A stretch of 64,000 bases of DNA. It comes from Pseudomonas hygromyciniae. Lineage in GTDB: Bacteria > Pseudomonadota > Gammaproteobacteria > Pseudomonadales > Pseudomonadaceae. Of this stretch, positions 36,398 through 45,926 are shown in pieces. Each line of letters begins with the position of its first letter. The first letter of the stretch is position 1. Position numbers and translations under genes: made by a program. The stretch is taken from positions 1,672,501 through 1,736,500 of the forward strand of contig NZ_CP070506.1 in assembly GCF_016925675.1 (NCBI RefSeq), in the 5' to 3' direction. Below the pieces are notes generated by a model that was not told where the DNA came from, ran no database searches, and saw only the letters and a list, made by a program, of their open reading frames with translations.

Positions 36398-38069
36398 ATG
36401 GCTTTATCCGTAAACACCAACATCACGTCCTTGGGCGTTCAGAAGAACCTGAACAAGGCTTCCGACGCACTGAGCACCTCGATGAGCCGCCTGTCTTCCG
36501 GTCTGAAAATCAACAGCGCCAAAGACGATGCAGCCGGGATGCAGATCGCAAACCGTCTGACCAGCCAGGTCAAGGGTTTGACTGTTGCAGTGGCCAACGC
36601 CAACAACGGCGTGTCGATTGCCCAGACTGCTGAAGGGGGCGATGCAAGAGTCGACCAACATTCTGCAGCGTATGCGTGAGCTGGCCCTGCAATCGGCGAA
36701 CGGTTCGAACAGTGATGACGACCGTACGTCCCTGCAGCAGGAATTCACGGCGCTGACCGGTGAATTGACCCGTATTTCCCAAACCACCAACTTCGGTGGT
36801 CGTAAGCTTCTGGACGGTTCGTTCGACAACGTAGGCTTCCAGATCGGCGCCAACGCCAACGAAACCATTTCGTTTGGTATGACTGATATCAGTGCTACCG
36901 GCCTGAAAGGTTCCTACGGAGAAGCCAAGGCTGCTGGTGCGGCGACTGACCTGTCGGCTAAAGTGACGGGTGCTGAAGGCCAGTTTGCGGGCTTTGGTAC
37001 CACCAACGCCTTCACCACCACCACAGCCGCTCGCGTTTTGACCGTCAACGGTACTGACATTGCAATGGGCTCGGGTACTACCCTGGCTCAGGCGGTTGAT
37101 CTGGTTAACCAGCAGTCGAGCAAAACAGGCGTGACCGCTGTAGTTGATGCTGGTCAGTTGAAGATGACTTCGGCAACCGCCTTTAGTGTCCAGGGCAGCA
37201 CTACCGAAGTCGGCCCGGTGGCGGCTACCCCTGCTGTTGCGTTCACTGGCCTGGTCAGTGGCGCTGAAATCAGCATCAACGGCACAGCGATTTCTATCGC
37301 GGCAGGTCAGACGTTGGCCCAGGCGATTACTACCATCAATACTCCAGCCACCGTAACGGCTACAGGTGTAACTGCTTCCCAGCAGGATGGTCGTCTGGTT
37401 CTGACCTCTGTTGACGGCAAGGCTATCAAGCTGGACAACGGTACTAACGCTACTACCGGTCCTGGCGCACTGTCCAAGCTGGGTCTGCAAGCAGGTACGT
37501 CCCAAGCCAAGCTGACTGCCGACACTTCAGTGGTTCTGAACGGCGTAGAAGTGAAGTTCAAGAAGGGTGACACCGCTGACGCAATCGTTTCTTCGATCAA
37601 CAGCGCAAGCACCGGCGTAACGGCCAGCAAAAATGCTGACAATACCCTGGCGCTGTTCTCCAACAAGACCTTCACCGTTGCCAATGGCAGCGCTGGCACT
37701 GGTCTGGCTCAACTGGGTCTGACAGCTGCCACGTCGACGGCAGTTACCGTGGAAACCACCGTTTCCAACCTGAGCATCCAGGACGCGGCGTCTTCGCAGC
37801 GTTCGGTTCAGGCGTTGAACGATGCGATCCAGCAGATTGACAGCCAGCGTTCCCAGTTGGGTGCGGTGCAAAACCGTTTCACCAGCACCGTTGCCAACCT
37901 GCAAAGCATTTCGGAAAACTCCACCGCCGCCCGTAGTCGTGTGCAGGACGCCGACTTTGCTTCGGAAACTGCCGAGCTGACCAAGCAGCAAACCCTGCAA
38001 CAGGCTTCGACTGCCATCCTGTCGCAGGCTAACCAACTGCCATCGTCGGTACTGAAACTGCTTCAGTAA
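36398..38069 (+). pseudogene. fliC3: flagellin copy 3, frameshifted near residue 80
   Basis: Translation starts [20 protein letters not shown] at 36398 but leaves frame at 36635-36639, where a run of five Gs replaces the four found in copies 1, 2 and 4. It stops at 36679. The downstream frame resumes [20 protein letters not shown] and continues to a normal [10 protein letters not shown] end at 38069. Removing one G gives a full flagellin of about 556 residues whose centre resembles copy 1. Either an inactivated duplicate, a slipped homopolymer that could revert, or a sequencing/assembly error. Confidence 0.9.
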
Positions 38070-38093
38070 GCGCTTGAGGTTGGTTAAAGATGG

Positions 38094-38119
38094 AAGGGCG
38101 CCTAGGGCGCCCTTTTTTT
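38094..38119 (+). terminator. terminator after flagellin copy 3
   Basis: AAGGGCGCC - TAG - GGCGCCCTT with a T-run; a tighter variant of the flagellin terminator. Confidence 0.88.
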
Positions 38120-38203
38120 GTCTGGAGTCAAGCTGAAAACACTCTTATAGAGCAAGGTTCAGTGATATTTGCAAGTGGAAAAGGGTCGGGTTGCAAAAAA
38201 ATC

Positions 38204-38230
38204 TAAAGAAGCTGGCGATGTCGACGATAA
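38204..38230 (+). promoter_or_regulatory. sigma-28 promoter of flagellin gene 4
   Basis: TAAAGAA-N12-GACGATAA. The flanking bases differ from those of copies 1-3, so conservation of both boxes and the spacing is informative. The leader hairpin is at 38262-38284. Confidence 0.8.
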
Positions 38231-38309
38231 CTCTTGTGTAAGGTTTTCACTATCAAGCCAGGCGGTTGCCCGGTCGGAAGCCGCTAATACCATTTACGAG
38301 GACTTTTTC

Positions 38310-39968
38310 ATGGCTTTATCTGTTAATACCAACATCACGTCCTTGGGCGTTCAGAAGAACCTGAACAAGGCTTCCGACGCACTGAGCACCTCGATGAGCC
38401 GCTTGTCTTCCGGCCTGAAAATCAACAGCGCCAAAGACGATGCTGCCGGCATGCAGATCGCTAACCGTCTGACCAGTCAGGTCAAAGGCCTGACTGTCGC
38501 TGTGGCTAACGCCAACAACGGCGTGTCGATTGCCCAGACTGCTGAAGGGGCGATGCAAGAATCGACCAACATTCTGCAGCGTATGCGTGAACTGGCCCTG
38601 CAATCGGCGAACGGTTCGAACAGCGATGATGACCGTACGTCCCTGCAGCAGGAATTCACAGCGTTGACTGGTGAGTTGACCCGTATTTCCCAAACCACCA
38701 ACTTCGGTGGCCGTAAGCTTCTGGACGGTTCGTTCGACAACGTAGGCTTCCAGATCGGCGCCAACGCCAACGAAACCATTTCGTTTGGTATGACTGATAT
38801 CAGTGCTACCGGCCTGAAAGGTTCCTACGGCGAAGCCAAGGCTGCTGGTGCGGCGACTGACCTGTCGGCTTCGGTGGTTGGACGCTCATCACTGCCGTTT
38901 GCGGCGCAAGGTGCTGCGGCATACACCACGGCAACAGCCAACAACACCCTGAAACTCAATGACACCACTATTGATCTGGCTACGGGCACCACTGCCGGTC
39001 AGGCCGTGGCGCTGATCAATGCCAAAACTTCCTCCACTGGCGTCACCGCCTCGCTGAGTGCTGCGAATGAGTTGGTACTTCAGTCTGATAGTGCCTTCAC
39101 TGCCACAAGTAACAGTGCAGAAGCGGGCTTTGGAACTGCGACCGCGGCTGCGCGCACTCTGGTTGGTGATACCGACATCAGCGTCAATGGTACCCTGGTC
39201 AATCTCACGAATGGCATGGACCTGACTGCTATCGCGGGTGCCATTGAGGCCGAAAAAGCCACCACTGGTGTAGGTGCTAGCGTTGCAAACGGTCGTCTGT
39301 TGCTGACTTCTGAAGATGGCAAGGCTATCAAGCTGGATAACGGTGGCACTGCCAACGGCCCAGGTGCTTTGGCCAAAATTGGTCTTCAAGCAGGTACTAC
39401 CCAAGCCAAGCTGACTGCCGACACTTCAGTGGTTCTGAACGGCGTAGAAGTGAAGTTCAAGAAGGGTGACACCGCTGACGCGATCGTTTCCTCGATCAAC
39501 AGCGCAAGCACCGGCGTAACGGCCAGCAAAAATGCTGACAATACCCTGGCGCTGTTCTCCAACAAGACCTTCACCGTTGCCAATGGCAGCGCTGGCACTG
39601 GTCTGGCTCAACTGGGTCTGACAGCTGCCACGTCGACGGCAGTTACCGTGGAAACCACCGTTTCCAACCTGAGCATCCAGGACGCGGCGTCTTCGCAGCG
39701 TTCGGTTCAGGCGTTGAACGATGCGATCCAGCAGATTGACAGCCAGCGTTCCCAGTTGGGTGCGGTGCAAAACCGTTTCACCAGCACCGTTGCCAACCTG
39801 CAAAGCATTTCGGAAAACTCCACCGCCGCCCGTAGTCGTGTGCAGGACGCCGACTTTGCTTCGGAAACTGCCGAGCTGACCAAGCAGCAAACCCTGCAAC
39901 AGGCTTCGACTGCCATCCTGTCGCAGGCTAACCAACTGCCATCGTCGGTACTGAAACTGCTTCAGTAA
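38310..39968 (+). CDS. fliC4: flagellin copy 4, intact
   Basis: A 552-aa flagellin with intact D0/D1 ends. Its first 180 codons match copy 1 in synonymous choices (for example CGCTTGTCTTCCGGC rather than CGCCTGTCTTCCGGT), whereas its last 180 codons match copies 2 and 3. Its central domain (about residues 185-350, including [20 protein letters not shown]) is unique among the four. The gene is therefore a mosaic of the array. The start at 38310 follows ACGAGGA; the longer upstream ORF is leader sequence. Confidence 0.95.
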   Translation: MALSVNTNITSLGVQKNLNKASDALSTSMSRLSSGLKINSAKDDAAGMQIANRLTSQVKGLTVAVANANNGVSIAQTAEGAMQESTNILQRMRELALQSANGSNSDDDRTSLQQEFTALTGELTRISQTTNFGGRKLLDGSFDNVGFQIGANANETISFGMTDISATGLKGSYGEAKAAGAATDLSASVVGRSSLPFAAQGAAAYTTATANNTLKLNDTTIDLATGTTAGQAVALINAKTSSTGVTASLSAANELVLQSDSAFTATSNSAEAGFGTATAAARTLVGDTDISVNGTLVNLTNGMDLTAIAGAIEAEKATTGVGASVANGRLLLTSEDGKAIKLDNGGTANGPGALAKIGLQAGTTQAKLTADTSVVLNGVEVKFKKGDTADAIVSSINSASTGVTASKNADNTLALFSNKTFTVANGSAGTGLAQLGLTAATSTAVTVETTVSNLSIQDAASSQRSVQALNDAIQQIDSQRSQLGAVQNRFTSTVANLQSISENSTAARSRVQDADFASETAELTKQQTLQQASTAILSQANQLPSSVLKLLQ

Positions 39969-39991
39969 TCGCTTAAGGCTGTTTAAAGACG

Positions 39992-40023
39992 GAAGGGCGC
40001 CTAGTGCGCCCTTCTGTTTTTTT
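39992..40023 (+). terminator. terminator after flagellin copy 4
   Basis: GAAGGGCGC - CTAGT - GCGCCCTTC, then TG and seven Ts. The rest of the 332-base gap up to flaG (39969-40300) holds this terminator and the flaG promoter and no gene. Confidence 0.9.
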
Positions 40024-40103
40024 ATGGCTCCGTTTGCGGGCGAGGTCGATATGATTGAGCGCGCAGCCTATAGTCGGTTTAGGAAAATAATCCAAAAAAA
40101 CTC

Positions 40104-40130
40104 TCAAGCTACAAGTTTTTGGGTCGATAT
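40104..40130 (+). promoter_or_regulatory. sigma-28 promoter of flaG
   Basis: TCAAGCT-N12-GTCGATAT, matching GCCGATAT at seven of eight positions with the same 12-bp gap used before the flagellins. It lies about 170 bases before flaG. Confidence 0.7.
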
Positions 40131-40300
40131 ATCCTACGAGGCTTTGTAAATCACCTCAGGCAGTTGCTAGGTAGACAGCACGATTTTGAAAAAAACGGCC
40201 TGCCCTGAAGTCAAGGCTTGAGTAGGGCGGTACGGCAATTGGCTGGGGCACACTGTGGCGTAGCCTTCTATTTTTTCACTTGAATAATTAGGTGGCACAG

Positions 40301-40648
40301 ATGGATATGAGCGTGAAGCTGAACTTATCCTACCCGACCGCTGCAGCGGCCCAAGTCGTGAAGACGCCCGAGATCGTCAATCAGCCTAAAATCGAGGTGA
40401 TGGCCCAGGCCGCCCGCGAGCCCAGACGGGACGATTTGGAGAAGGCTGTGACAGATATTCGCGAGTTCGTACAGGCGGCAAGACGTGAGCTGGATTTTTC
40501 CATCGATGACTCTACAGGAAAGGTGGTGGTCAAAGTCATTGCTACCGACAGTGGGGAGGTGATTCGACAAATTCCCTCGGAAACCGCATTGAAATTGGCG
40601 CAGAGTCTGACCGATGCCAGCAGCCTGCTGTTTGATATGAAAGCCTGA
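40301..40648 (+). CDS. flaG: FlaG family protein
   Basis: A 115-aa protein, MDMSVKLNLSYPTAAAAQVV at the start. The C-terminal FlaG domain contains REFVQAARRELDFSIDDSTG then KVVVKVIATDSGEVIRQIPS, the beta-hairpin typical of the family. FlaG influences filament length and lies before fliD in polar flagellates. AGGTGG 5 bases before the ATG at 40301 favours it over the GTG at 40292. Its stop lies beside a near-consensus sigma-54 element that may serve fliD. Confidence 0.88.
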   Translation: MDMSVKLNLSYPTAAAAQVVKTPEIVNQPKIEVMAQAAREPRRDDLEKAVTDIREFVQAARRELDFSIDDSTGKVVVKVIATDSGEVIRQIPSETALKLAQSLTDASSLLFDMKA

Positions 40649-40649
40649 A

Positions 40650-40666
40650 TTGGCATGAAAATTGTT
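40650..40666 (+). promoter_or_regulatory. possible weak sigma-54 element before fliD
   Basis: TTGGCATGAAAATTGTT: the -24 half is excellent, but the -12 half reads TTGT instead of TTGC. It lies 64 bases before fliD. It may allow fliD expression separate from flaG. Confidence 0.35.
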
Positions 40667-40729
40667 GGTGTCTGCGCTTGAAGGGGCTTTTGTCAAGAAA
40701 GCAGCAGTCGCCGGTTAAGGAGCAAAAAG

Positions 40730-42088
40730 ATGGCGAGTTCAACGATCAGTGGCGTGGGATCTGGCGTCGATACACAGGCAATCGTCAAGGCTTTGGTAGC
40801 GGCTGAAAAGGCACCAAAGCAAGCGCAGATTACCGCACAGCAAAAGACCACGACTACCCAGTTGTCCGCTGTCGGCAGTGTTAAGTCTGCGATGGAGGCT
40901 TATCGTGCAGCTATCGCCAAGCTGAATACGGCCTCCTCATTCACGGGCCTGGCCGCCACATCCTCTGAAGAGAAGTTCGCCAAGGTTACCTTGGGCGACT
41001 CTGCCTCCAGCGGCAGTTATGCGCTGCATGTAGAGAAACTCGCTACTGCATCCAAAACCCAATCGTCGGTGTTTGCCGATGGTGCTTCGACGGTCGTTAA
41101 CACCGGTTCGGAGGCTCAGATACTTACGATTTCCCAATCTGACACCGATCATAGGGTGTCAATCCCGGCGGGTGCCACGCTGCAACAGACGCGTGATCTG
41201 ATCAATACCCAGTTACAGTCCAAAGGACTTAGTGCGAATATCCTGACCGACGCCAATGGTTCGCGCTTGGTGATGACTTCGCAAACCACTGGCAAGGGCA
41301 GCGACATTACCGTTGCTTCCGGTACGCTTGGCCTGGGCACTTTCACGAGAGTGGGTGAGCTTGCACAAAATGCTGAGTACACCATTGATGGCATTTCAAT
41401 GGAGTCCACCAGTAACAAGGTTACGTCGGCGATCAGTGGTGTGAATCTGGAGTTGATTGCCAAGGGCGACAGCTCCATCAAGGTGTCCAGCAATACCGAT
41501 ACCCTCAAGACCTCGGTGCAGTCGTTTGTCACGGCCTACAATGCCTTGATTGGCTCGATCAACAGCCAGACCAAGGTGACTGCCACTGGAGAAACGGCGA
41601 CTACCACAGCGGGTGCTCTGACTGGTGATGCGACTATGCGTCAGTTGGTTTCGACCTTGCGTGGCGAACTGCTTAACGGCTCGGGTTCGGGCGCCCTGGC
41701 CAGCTTGTCGCAGATTGGCCTAAACACTGACCAGAAGACTGGTCTGTTGTCCCTTGACAATAAAAAGTGGGACAAGGCGGTAGCCACTGGTGGTGCGGAT
41801 GTTGCGGGTTTGTTTACCGGCGATAAGGGTTTGATCACCCGCATGACTAAAGCCACTGACAGCTATGTGGGCACAACTGGCGTTCTGGCGTCGCGTACCA
41901 GTAGTCTGGACGCTAAACTAACTGATCTGGACACTGAGCAGAAGGCTCTTGACCGTCGAATCGAGAGTCTGCAGTTGTCCCTGAGCGCAAAGTACAATGC
42001 CATGGATTCCCTGGTCGCTAAGCTTCGGGCCAGCAGCAGCAGTATCATGACTACGCTCAACTCATTGAATAACCCCAAGACGACCTAG
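40730..42088 (+). CDS. fliD: flagellar filament cap protein FliD
   Basis: A 452-aa capping protein (HAP2). The N-terminus MASSTISGVGSGVDTQAIVK, with KAPKQAQITAQQKTTTTQLS next, is the classic FliD coiled-coil end, and the C-terminal LDRRIESLQLSLSAKYNAMD plus LRASSSSIMTTLNSLN pairs with it. A variable D2/D3 region lies between. FliD caps the growing filament and inserts flagellin subunits. GGAG lies 8 bases before the start. Confidence 0.95.
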   Translation: MASSTISGVGSGVDTQAIVKALVAAEKAPKQAQITAQQKTTTTQLSAVGSVKSAMEAYRAAIAKLNTASSFTGLAATSSEEKFAKVTLGDSASSGSYALHVEKLATASKTQSSVFADGASTVVNTGSEAQILTISQSDTDHRVSIPAGATLQQTRDLINTQLQSKGLSANILTDANGSRLVMTSQTTGKGSDITVASGTLGLGTFTRVGELAQNAEYTIDGISMESTSNKVTSAISGVNLELIAKGDSSIKVSSNTDTLKTSVQSFVTAYNALIGSINSQTKVTATGETATTTAGALTGDATMRQLVSTLRGELLNGSGSGALASLSQIGLNTDQKTGLLSLDNKKWDKAVATGGADVAGLFTGDKGLITRMTKATDSYVGTTGVLASRTSSLDAKLTDLDTEQKALDRRIESLQLSLSAKYNAMDSLVAKLRASSSSIMTTLNSLNNPKTT

Positions 42089-42228
42089 TTCCAGCTTGGC
42101 TCTTTAGGCTTGGATCAATTGTGTTTTTTGATCTGGGCCTATGTGCTAGCGTTTTAAAGTTTTTTGTCACGTGGTCGAAATAATAGTTAGAGCAATTTTT
42201 CAGCTATTTCCGGTAGGGAGTTAGAGAT

Positions 42229-42627
42229 ATGAACCCCATGAGAGCCCTTCGTCAGTATCAGAAGGTCAATTCCCACGCGCAGATTTCCGAAGCCAGTCCG
42301 CACCGTCTTGTGCAGATGCTGATGGAGGGTGGTTTGGATCGTATGGCGCAGGCAAAAGGCGCCATGAGTCGTGGCGATGTGGCACAGAAAGGGTTGATGC
42401 TCGGTAAGGCGATTGAAATCATTTCAGGGCTGCGCGAAGGTCTGGATCCGGAAAAGGGTGGAGATCCGGCGTCGATCAAGCGTCTGGATGAGCTTTACGC
42501 CTACATGACATCTCGTTTGGTTGAGGCCAACAGTGGCAACGACGCTCAGATGATTGATGAGGTTGCAGGCCTGCTGATCACTGTTAAAAGCGGTTGGGAT
42601 GCCATTGCTGCCGAGGCAGCCAATTAA
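42229..42627 (+). CDS. fliS: flagellin export chaperone FliS
   Basis: A 132-aa helical protein: MNPMRALRQYQKVNSHAQIS, then SPHRLVQMLMEGGLDRMAQA and ISGLREGLDPEKGGDPASIK, the standard FliS four-helix pattern. It binds the C-terminal helix of flagellin in the cytoplasm. That helix is the part lost in flagellin copy 1. A TAGGGAG ribosome site precedes it. Only one fliS is present here, whereas P. aeruginosa has a second paralogue. Confidence 0.94.
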   Translation: MNPMRALRQYQKVNSHAQISEASPHRLVQMLMEGGLDRMAQAKGAMSRGDVAQKGLMLGKAIEIISGLREGLDPEKGGDPASIKRLDELYAYMTSRLVEANSGNDAQMIDEVAGLLITVKSGWDAIAAEAAN

Positions 42628-42652
42628 GGCCGCCGGCCTTGAGGAACACAGC

Positions 42653-42949
42653 ATGAGCCACGCACTGCAACGCATTGACGAAACCCGCGACGCCTTGGTG
42701 GGCGCGCTGGCAGAGCGCAATTGGGATGCTATCAGCGAATTGGACATGGGCTGCCGCGTCTGGATCGACGAGGTGCTCACCGAAGCGCCGGTGGACGAGG
42801 GTGCGCTGCGCGAGAAGCTGGAGAGCCTGTTAGCGGTCTACCAACAGCTGCTGGAGGTCACGACCGGCGAGCGCCAGGCGATATTTGAAGAGATGTCGCA
42901 GATCAACCAAGCGAAAAATGCGTCAAAGGTTTACCATCTGTTCGGCTGA
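42653..42949 (+). CDS. fliT: FliT-like flagellar chaperone
   Basis: A 98-aa helical protein starting MSHALQRIDETRDALVGALA and ending KNASKVYHLFG. Length, helix content and position 25 bases after fliS match the FliT-type proteins of Pseudomonas, which act as chaperone for FliD. Sequence similarity within the family is weak, so the call depends mainly on context. GAGGAA precedes the ATG at 42653. Confidence 0.75.
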   Translation: MSHALQRIDETRDALVGALAERNWDAISELDMGCRVWIDEVLTEAPVDEGALREKLESLLAVYQQLLEVTTGERQAIFEEMSQINQAKNASKVYHLFG

Positions 42950-42986
42950 TCTGGCTCAGTTAATCCGAACATGGCGCGTCATAAAT

Positions 42987-43015
42987 TTGACTGTTCGCAT
43001 AATTTTGACTTAACT
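42987..43015 (+). promoter_or_regulatory. candidate sigma-70 promoter of fleQ
   Basis: TTGACT-N17-TTAACT, about 108 bases before fleQ, in an AT-rich intergenic stretch with no GG-N10-GC element. This agrees with fleQ being at the top of the hierarchy. The -10 match is only moderate. Confidence 0.35.
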
Positions 43016-43122
43016 AGTGCTATTTTCAGACGTCAGGTATCCGTAGTGCAGAAAACGCCTACAGCTATCTAGATTGCCCCGATTCGAGGGCATTTGAGTT
43101 TTACTAGGGAAGTTGCTATTGC

Positions 43123-44598
43123 ATGTGGCGTGAAACCAAAATTCTGCTGATCGATGACGATAGCGTTCGCCGCCGCGACCTGGCGGTGATTTTGAATTTT
43201 CTTGGCGAAGAAAATTTACCCTGCGGCAGCCACGATTGGCAGCAGGCTGTCAGCTCTTTGTCGTCGAGCCGTGAAGTCATCTGTGTGCTGATCGGGACGG
43301 TAAACGCTCCTGGCGCAGTTCCTGGCCTGTTAAAGACACTCTCAACCTGGGATGAGTTCCTTCCCGTGTTGCTGATGGGTGATGTTTCTTCCGTGGATTT
43401 GCCGGAAGACCAGCGCCGCCGTGTGCTTTCCACCCTGGAAATGCCCCCCAGCTACAGCAAATTGCTCGACTCCCTGCACCGTGCCCAGGTCTATCGCGAG
43501 ATGTACGACCAGGCCCGTGAGCGCGGTCGTCACCGCGAACCCAACCTGTTCCGCAGCCTGGTCGGCACCAGCCGTGCGATTCAGCACGTGCGCCAGATGA
43601 TGCAGCAAGTGGCCGATACCGACGCCAGCGTGCTGATCCTCGGCGAGTCCGGCACCGGCAAGGAAGTGGTCGCGCGGAACCTGCATTACCATTCCAAGCG
43701 TCGCGACGGACCTTTCGTGCCGGTCAACTGCGGGGCGATCCCGGCAGAGCTGCTCGAAAGCGAACTGTTCGGCCACGAGAAGGGCGCCTTTACCGGGGCG
43801 ATCACCAGCCGTGCCGGGCGTTTTGAGCTGGCCAACGGCGGCACCCTGTTCCTCGACGAAATCGGCGATATGCCGTTGCCGATGCAGGTCAAGCTGCTGC
43901 GCGTGTTGCAGGAACGCACCTTCGAACGCGTGGGCAGCAACAAGACCCAGAGCGTCGACGTGCGCATCATCGCCGCCACCCACAAGAACCTCGAAAGCAT
44001 GATCGAGGTCGGCAGCTTCCGCGAAGACTTGTACTACCGCCTCAACGTATTCCCCATCGAGATGGCCCCGCTGCGCGAGCGTGTGGAAGACATCCCGTTG
44101 CTGATGAACGAGCTGATCTCGCGCATGGAGCACGAAAAGCGCGGCTCGATCCGTTTCAACTCCGCCGCAATCATGTCCCTGTGCCGCCACGGCTGGCCGG
44201 GCAACGTGCGCGAGCTGGCCAACCTGGTGGAACGCATGGCGATCATGCATCCGTACGGGGTGATCGGCGTGGTCGAGTTGCCGAAGAAATTCCGCTATGT
44301 CGACGACGAAGACGAGCAACTGGTGGACAGCCTGCGCAGCGACCTCGAGGAGCGGGTGGCGATCAACGGCCATACCCCTAACTTCGGCGCCACCGCCATG
44401 TTGCCGCCCGAAGGGCTGGACCTGAAAGACTACCTCGGCAGCCTCGAACAAGGGCTGATTCAACAAGCCCTGGACGATGCCAATGGCATTGTCGCCCGCG
44501 CCGCCGAGCGCCTGCGTATCCGCCGCACCACGTTGGTGGAGAAGATGCGCAAGTACGGCATGAGCCGTCGTGAGGGTGATGAACAGGCGGATGATTGA
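43123..44598 (+). CDS. fleQ: flagellar master regulator FleQ
   Basis: A 491-aa sigma-54 activator at the top of the flagellar cascade and a c-di-GMP receptor. The N-terminal receiver-like domain (1-125) lacks a clear phosphoacceptor site. The AAA+ domain has LFRS (142-145), Walker A GESGTGKE (174-181), Arg185-Asn186 and GAFTGA (221-226). Residues Arg144, Arg185 and Asn186 are those that bind c-di-GMP in P. aeruginosa FleQ. The C-terminal Fis-type helix-turn-helix reads [20 protein letters not shown]. It probably drives the sigma-54 promoters listed here. The start lies after GGGAAG. Confidence 0.97.
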   Translation: MWRETKILLIDDDSVRRRDLAVILNFLGEENLPCGSHDWQQAVSSLSSSREVICVLIGTVNAPGAVPGLLKTLSTWDEFLPVLLMGDVSSVDLPEDQRRRVLSTLEMPPSYSKLLDSLHRAQVYREMYDQARERGRHREPNLFRSLVGTSRAIQHVRQMMQQVADTDASVLILGESGTGKEVVARNLHYHSKRRDGPFVPVNCGAIPAELLESELFGHEKGAFTGAITSRAGRFELANGGTLFLDEIGDMPLPMQVKLLRVLQERTFERVGSNKTQSVDVRIIAATHKNLESMIEVGSFREDLYYRLNVFPIEMAPLRERVEDIPLLMNELISRMEHEKRGSIRFNSAAIMSLCRHGWPGNVRELANLVERMAIMHPYGVIGVVELPKKFRYVDDEDEQLVDSLRSDLEERVAINGHTPNFGATAMLPPEGLDLKDYLGSLEQGLIQQALDDANGIVARAAERLRIRRTTLVEKMRKYGMSRREGDEQADD

Positions 44599-44638
44599 CG
44601 CCTGTTTTTTAACTTGCTGAAAAATAAGGATATTTTTT

Positions 44639-44655
44639 CCGGCACGGGTATTGCT
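44639..44655 (+). promoter_or_regulatory. sigma-54 promoter of fleSR
   Basis: CCGGCACGGGTATTGCT; GG at 44641-44642 and GC at 44653-44654, with the ideal GGCACG and TTGCT halves. It lies 54 bases before fleS, as expected for FleQ-dependent expression. Confidence 0.85.
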
Positions 44656-44708
44656 ATAGCACTCGCAACGTTCCGTTTAACTGACGGTCAGCCAAGCGAG
44701 AGAGCACG

Positions 44709-45920
44709 ATGCCCCACGCCGCCCACCTTTCTTCAGTCCCTGACACCCAGGGACTTGTCCCGTCCGTAGAGCAGATCAGCCGGCAAGGGCTTGAGCAGGC
44801 GTTTTCGCTGTTCAGCCAGATGTCCAGCCAGTTGACTGACTCCTACAGCCTGCTGGAAGCCCGGGTTTCGGAGCTCAAAGGCGAGCTGGCCGTGGTCAGT
44901 GCCCAGCGCATGCAAGAGCTGGCCGAGAAAGAACGCCTGGCCAATCGTCTGCAAAATCTCCTCGACCTGTTGCCCGGTGGCGTGATCGTCATCGATGACC
45001 AGGGCCGTGTGCGCGAAGCCAACCCCGCGGCCTGCGATCTGCTGGGCCTGCCGCTGGAAGGCGAGCTGTGGCGCCATGTCATCACGCGCTGCTTTGCCCC
45101 CCGCGAAGACGACGGCCACGAAATTTCCCTCAAGGACGGGCGCCGCTTGTCCATCGCCACCCGTTCCCTGGACGCCGAGCCCGGCCAATTGGTGCTGCTC
45201 AACGACCTGACAGAAACCCGTCACCTGCAAGACCAATTGGCGCGCCACGAGCGCTTGTCGTCCCTGGGGCGGATGGTCGCTTCTTTGGCGCATCAGATCC
45301 GCACGCCGTTGTCTGCCGCGTTGATCTACGCCAGTCATTTGACTGATGAGCAATTGCCAGCCGCCACCCACCAGCGTTTTGCCGGGCGGCTCAAGGAGCG
45401 CCTGCATGAGCTGGAGCACCAGGTGCGCGACATGCTGGTATTTGCCCGGGGCGAGTTGCCGCTGACCGACCGGGTCACGCCTGCCGCCTTGATGCAGTCG
45501 CTGCAAGCCGCCGCCGCGACCCATGTGCAGGAAGCCTCGGTGCGCTGGCAGTGCGACAGCCATTGGGGCGAGTTGCTGTGCAATCGCGACACCCTAGTGG
45601 GCGCGCTGCTCAACCTGATCGAAAACGCCAGCCAGGCCAGCGGCCCGGGGGCGCGGCTCAAAGTGCACTTGTACAGCCGCGAGCAAACCCTGCGCCTGTG
45701 CATCAGCGACAGCGGCAGCGGGATTGATCCAGCCGTGTTACAGCGCCTGGGCGAACCCTTCTTTACCACCAAGACCAACGGTACCGGCCTGGGGCTGACC
45801 GTGGTCAAGGCAGTGGCCCGTGCCCATCAGGGAGAATTGCAGTTGCGCTCCCGTGTGGGGCGCGGCACCTGTGCATTGATAACGCTGCCGCTGTTTTCCG
45901 GCGCGGCAAGCGCGGAGTAA
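44709..45920 (+). CDS. fleS: flagellar sensor histidine kinase FleS
   Basis: A 403-aa cytosolic kinase with no transmembrane segment. It comprises a coiled-coil start, a PAS domain (about 82-165, LLDLLPGGVIVIDDQGRVRE), a HisKA domain with His195 in SLAHQIRTPLSAAL, and an HATPase domain with NLIENASQAS, DSGSGIDP and GTGLGLTVVK. It pairs with fleR directly downstream to switch on the middle flagellar genes. Six bases separate the two genes. Confidence 0.95.
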   Translation: MPHAAHLSSVPDTQGLVPSVEQISRQGLEQAFSLFSQMSSQLTDSYSLLEARVSELKGELAVVSAQRMQELAEKERLANRLQNLLDLLPGGVIVIDDQGRVREANPAACDLLGLPLEGELWRHVITRCFAPREDDGHEISLKDGRRLSIATRSLDAEPGQLVLLNDLTETRHLQDQLARHERLSSLGRMVASLAHQIRTPLSAALIYASHLTDEQLPAATHQRFAGRLKERLHELEHQVRDMLVFARGELPLTDRVTPAALMQSLQAAAATHVQEASVRWQCDSHWGELLCNRDTLVGALLNLIENASQASGPGARLKVHLYSREQTLRLCISDSGSGIDPAVLQRLGEPFFTTKTNGTGLGLTVVKAVARAHQGELQLRSRVGRGTCALITLPLFSGAASAE

Positions 45921-45926
45921 GGATAA

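Noticed and set aside
36630..36680. Programmed frameshifting in flagellin copy 3
   Set aside because: No slippery heptamer followed by a structured element is present, and the sister copies are simply in frame; mutation or sequence error is simpler.
42089..42228. Sigma-54 element before fliS
   Set aside because: The closest candidates have 8 or 12 bases between GG and GC instead of 10.
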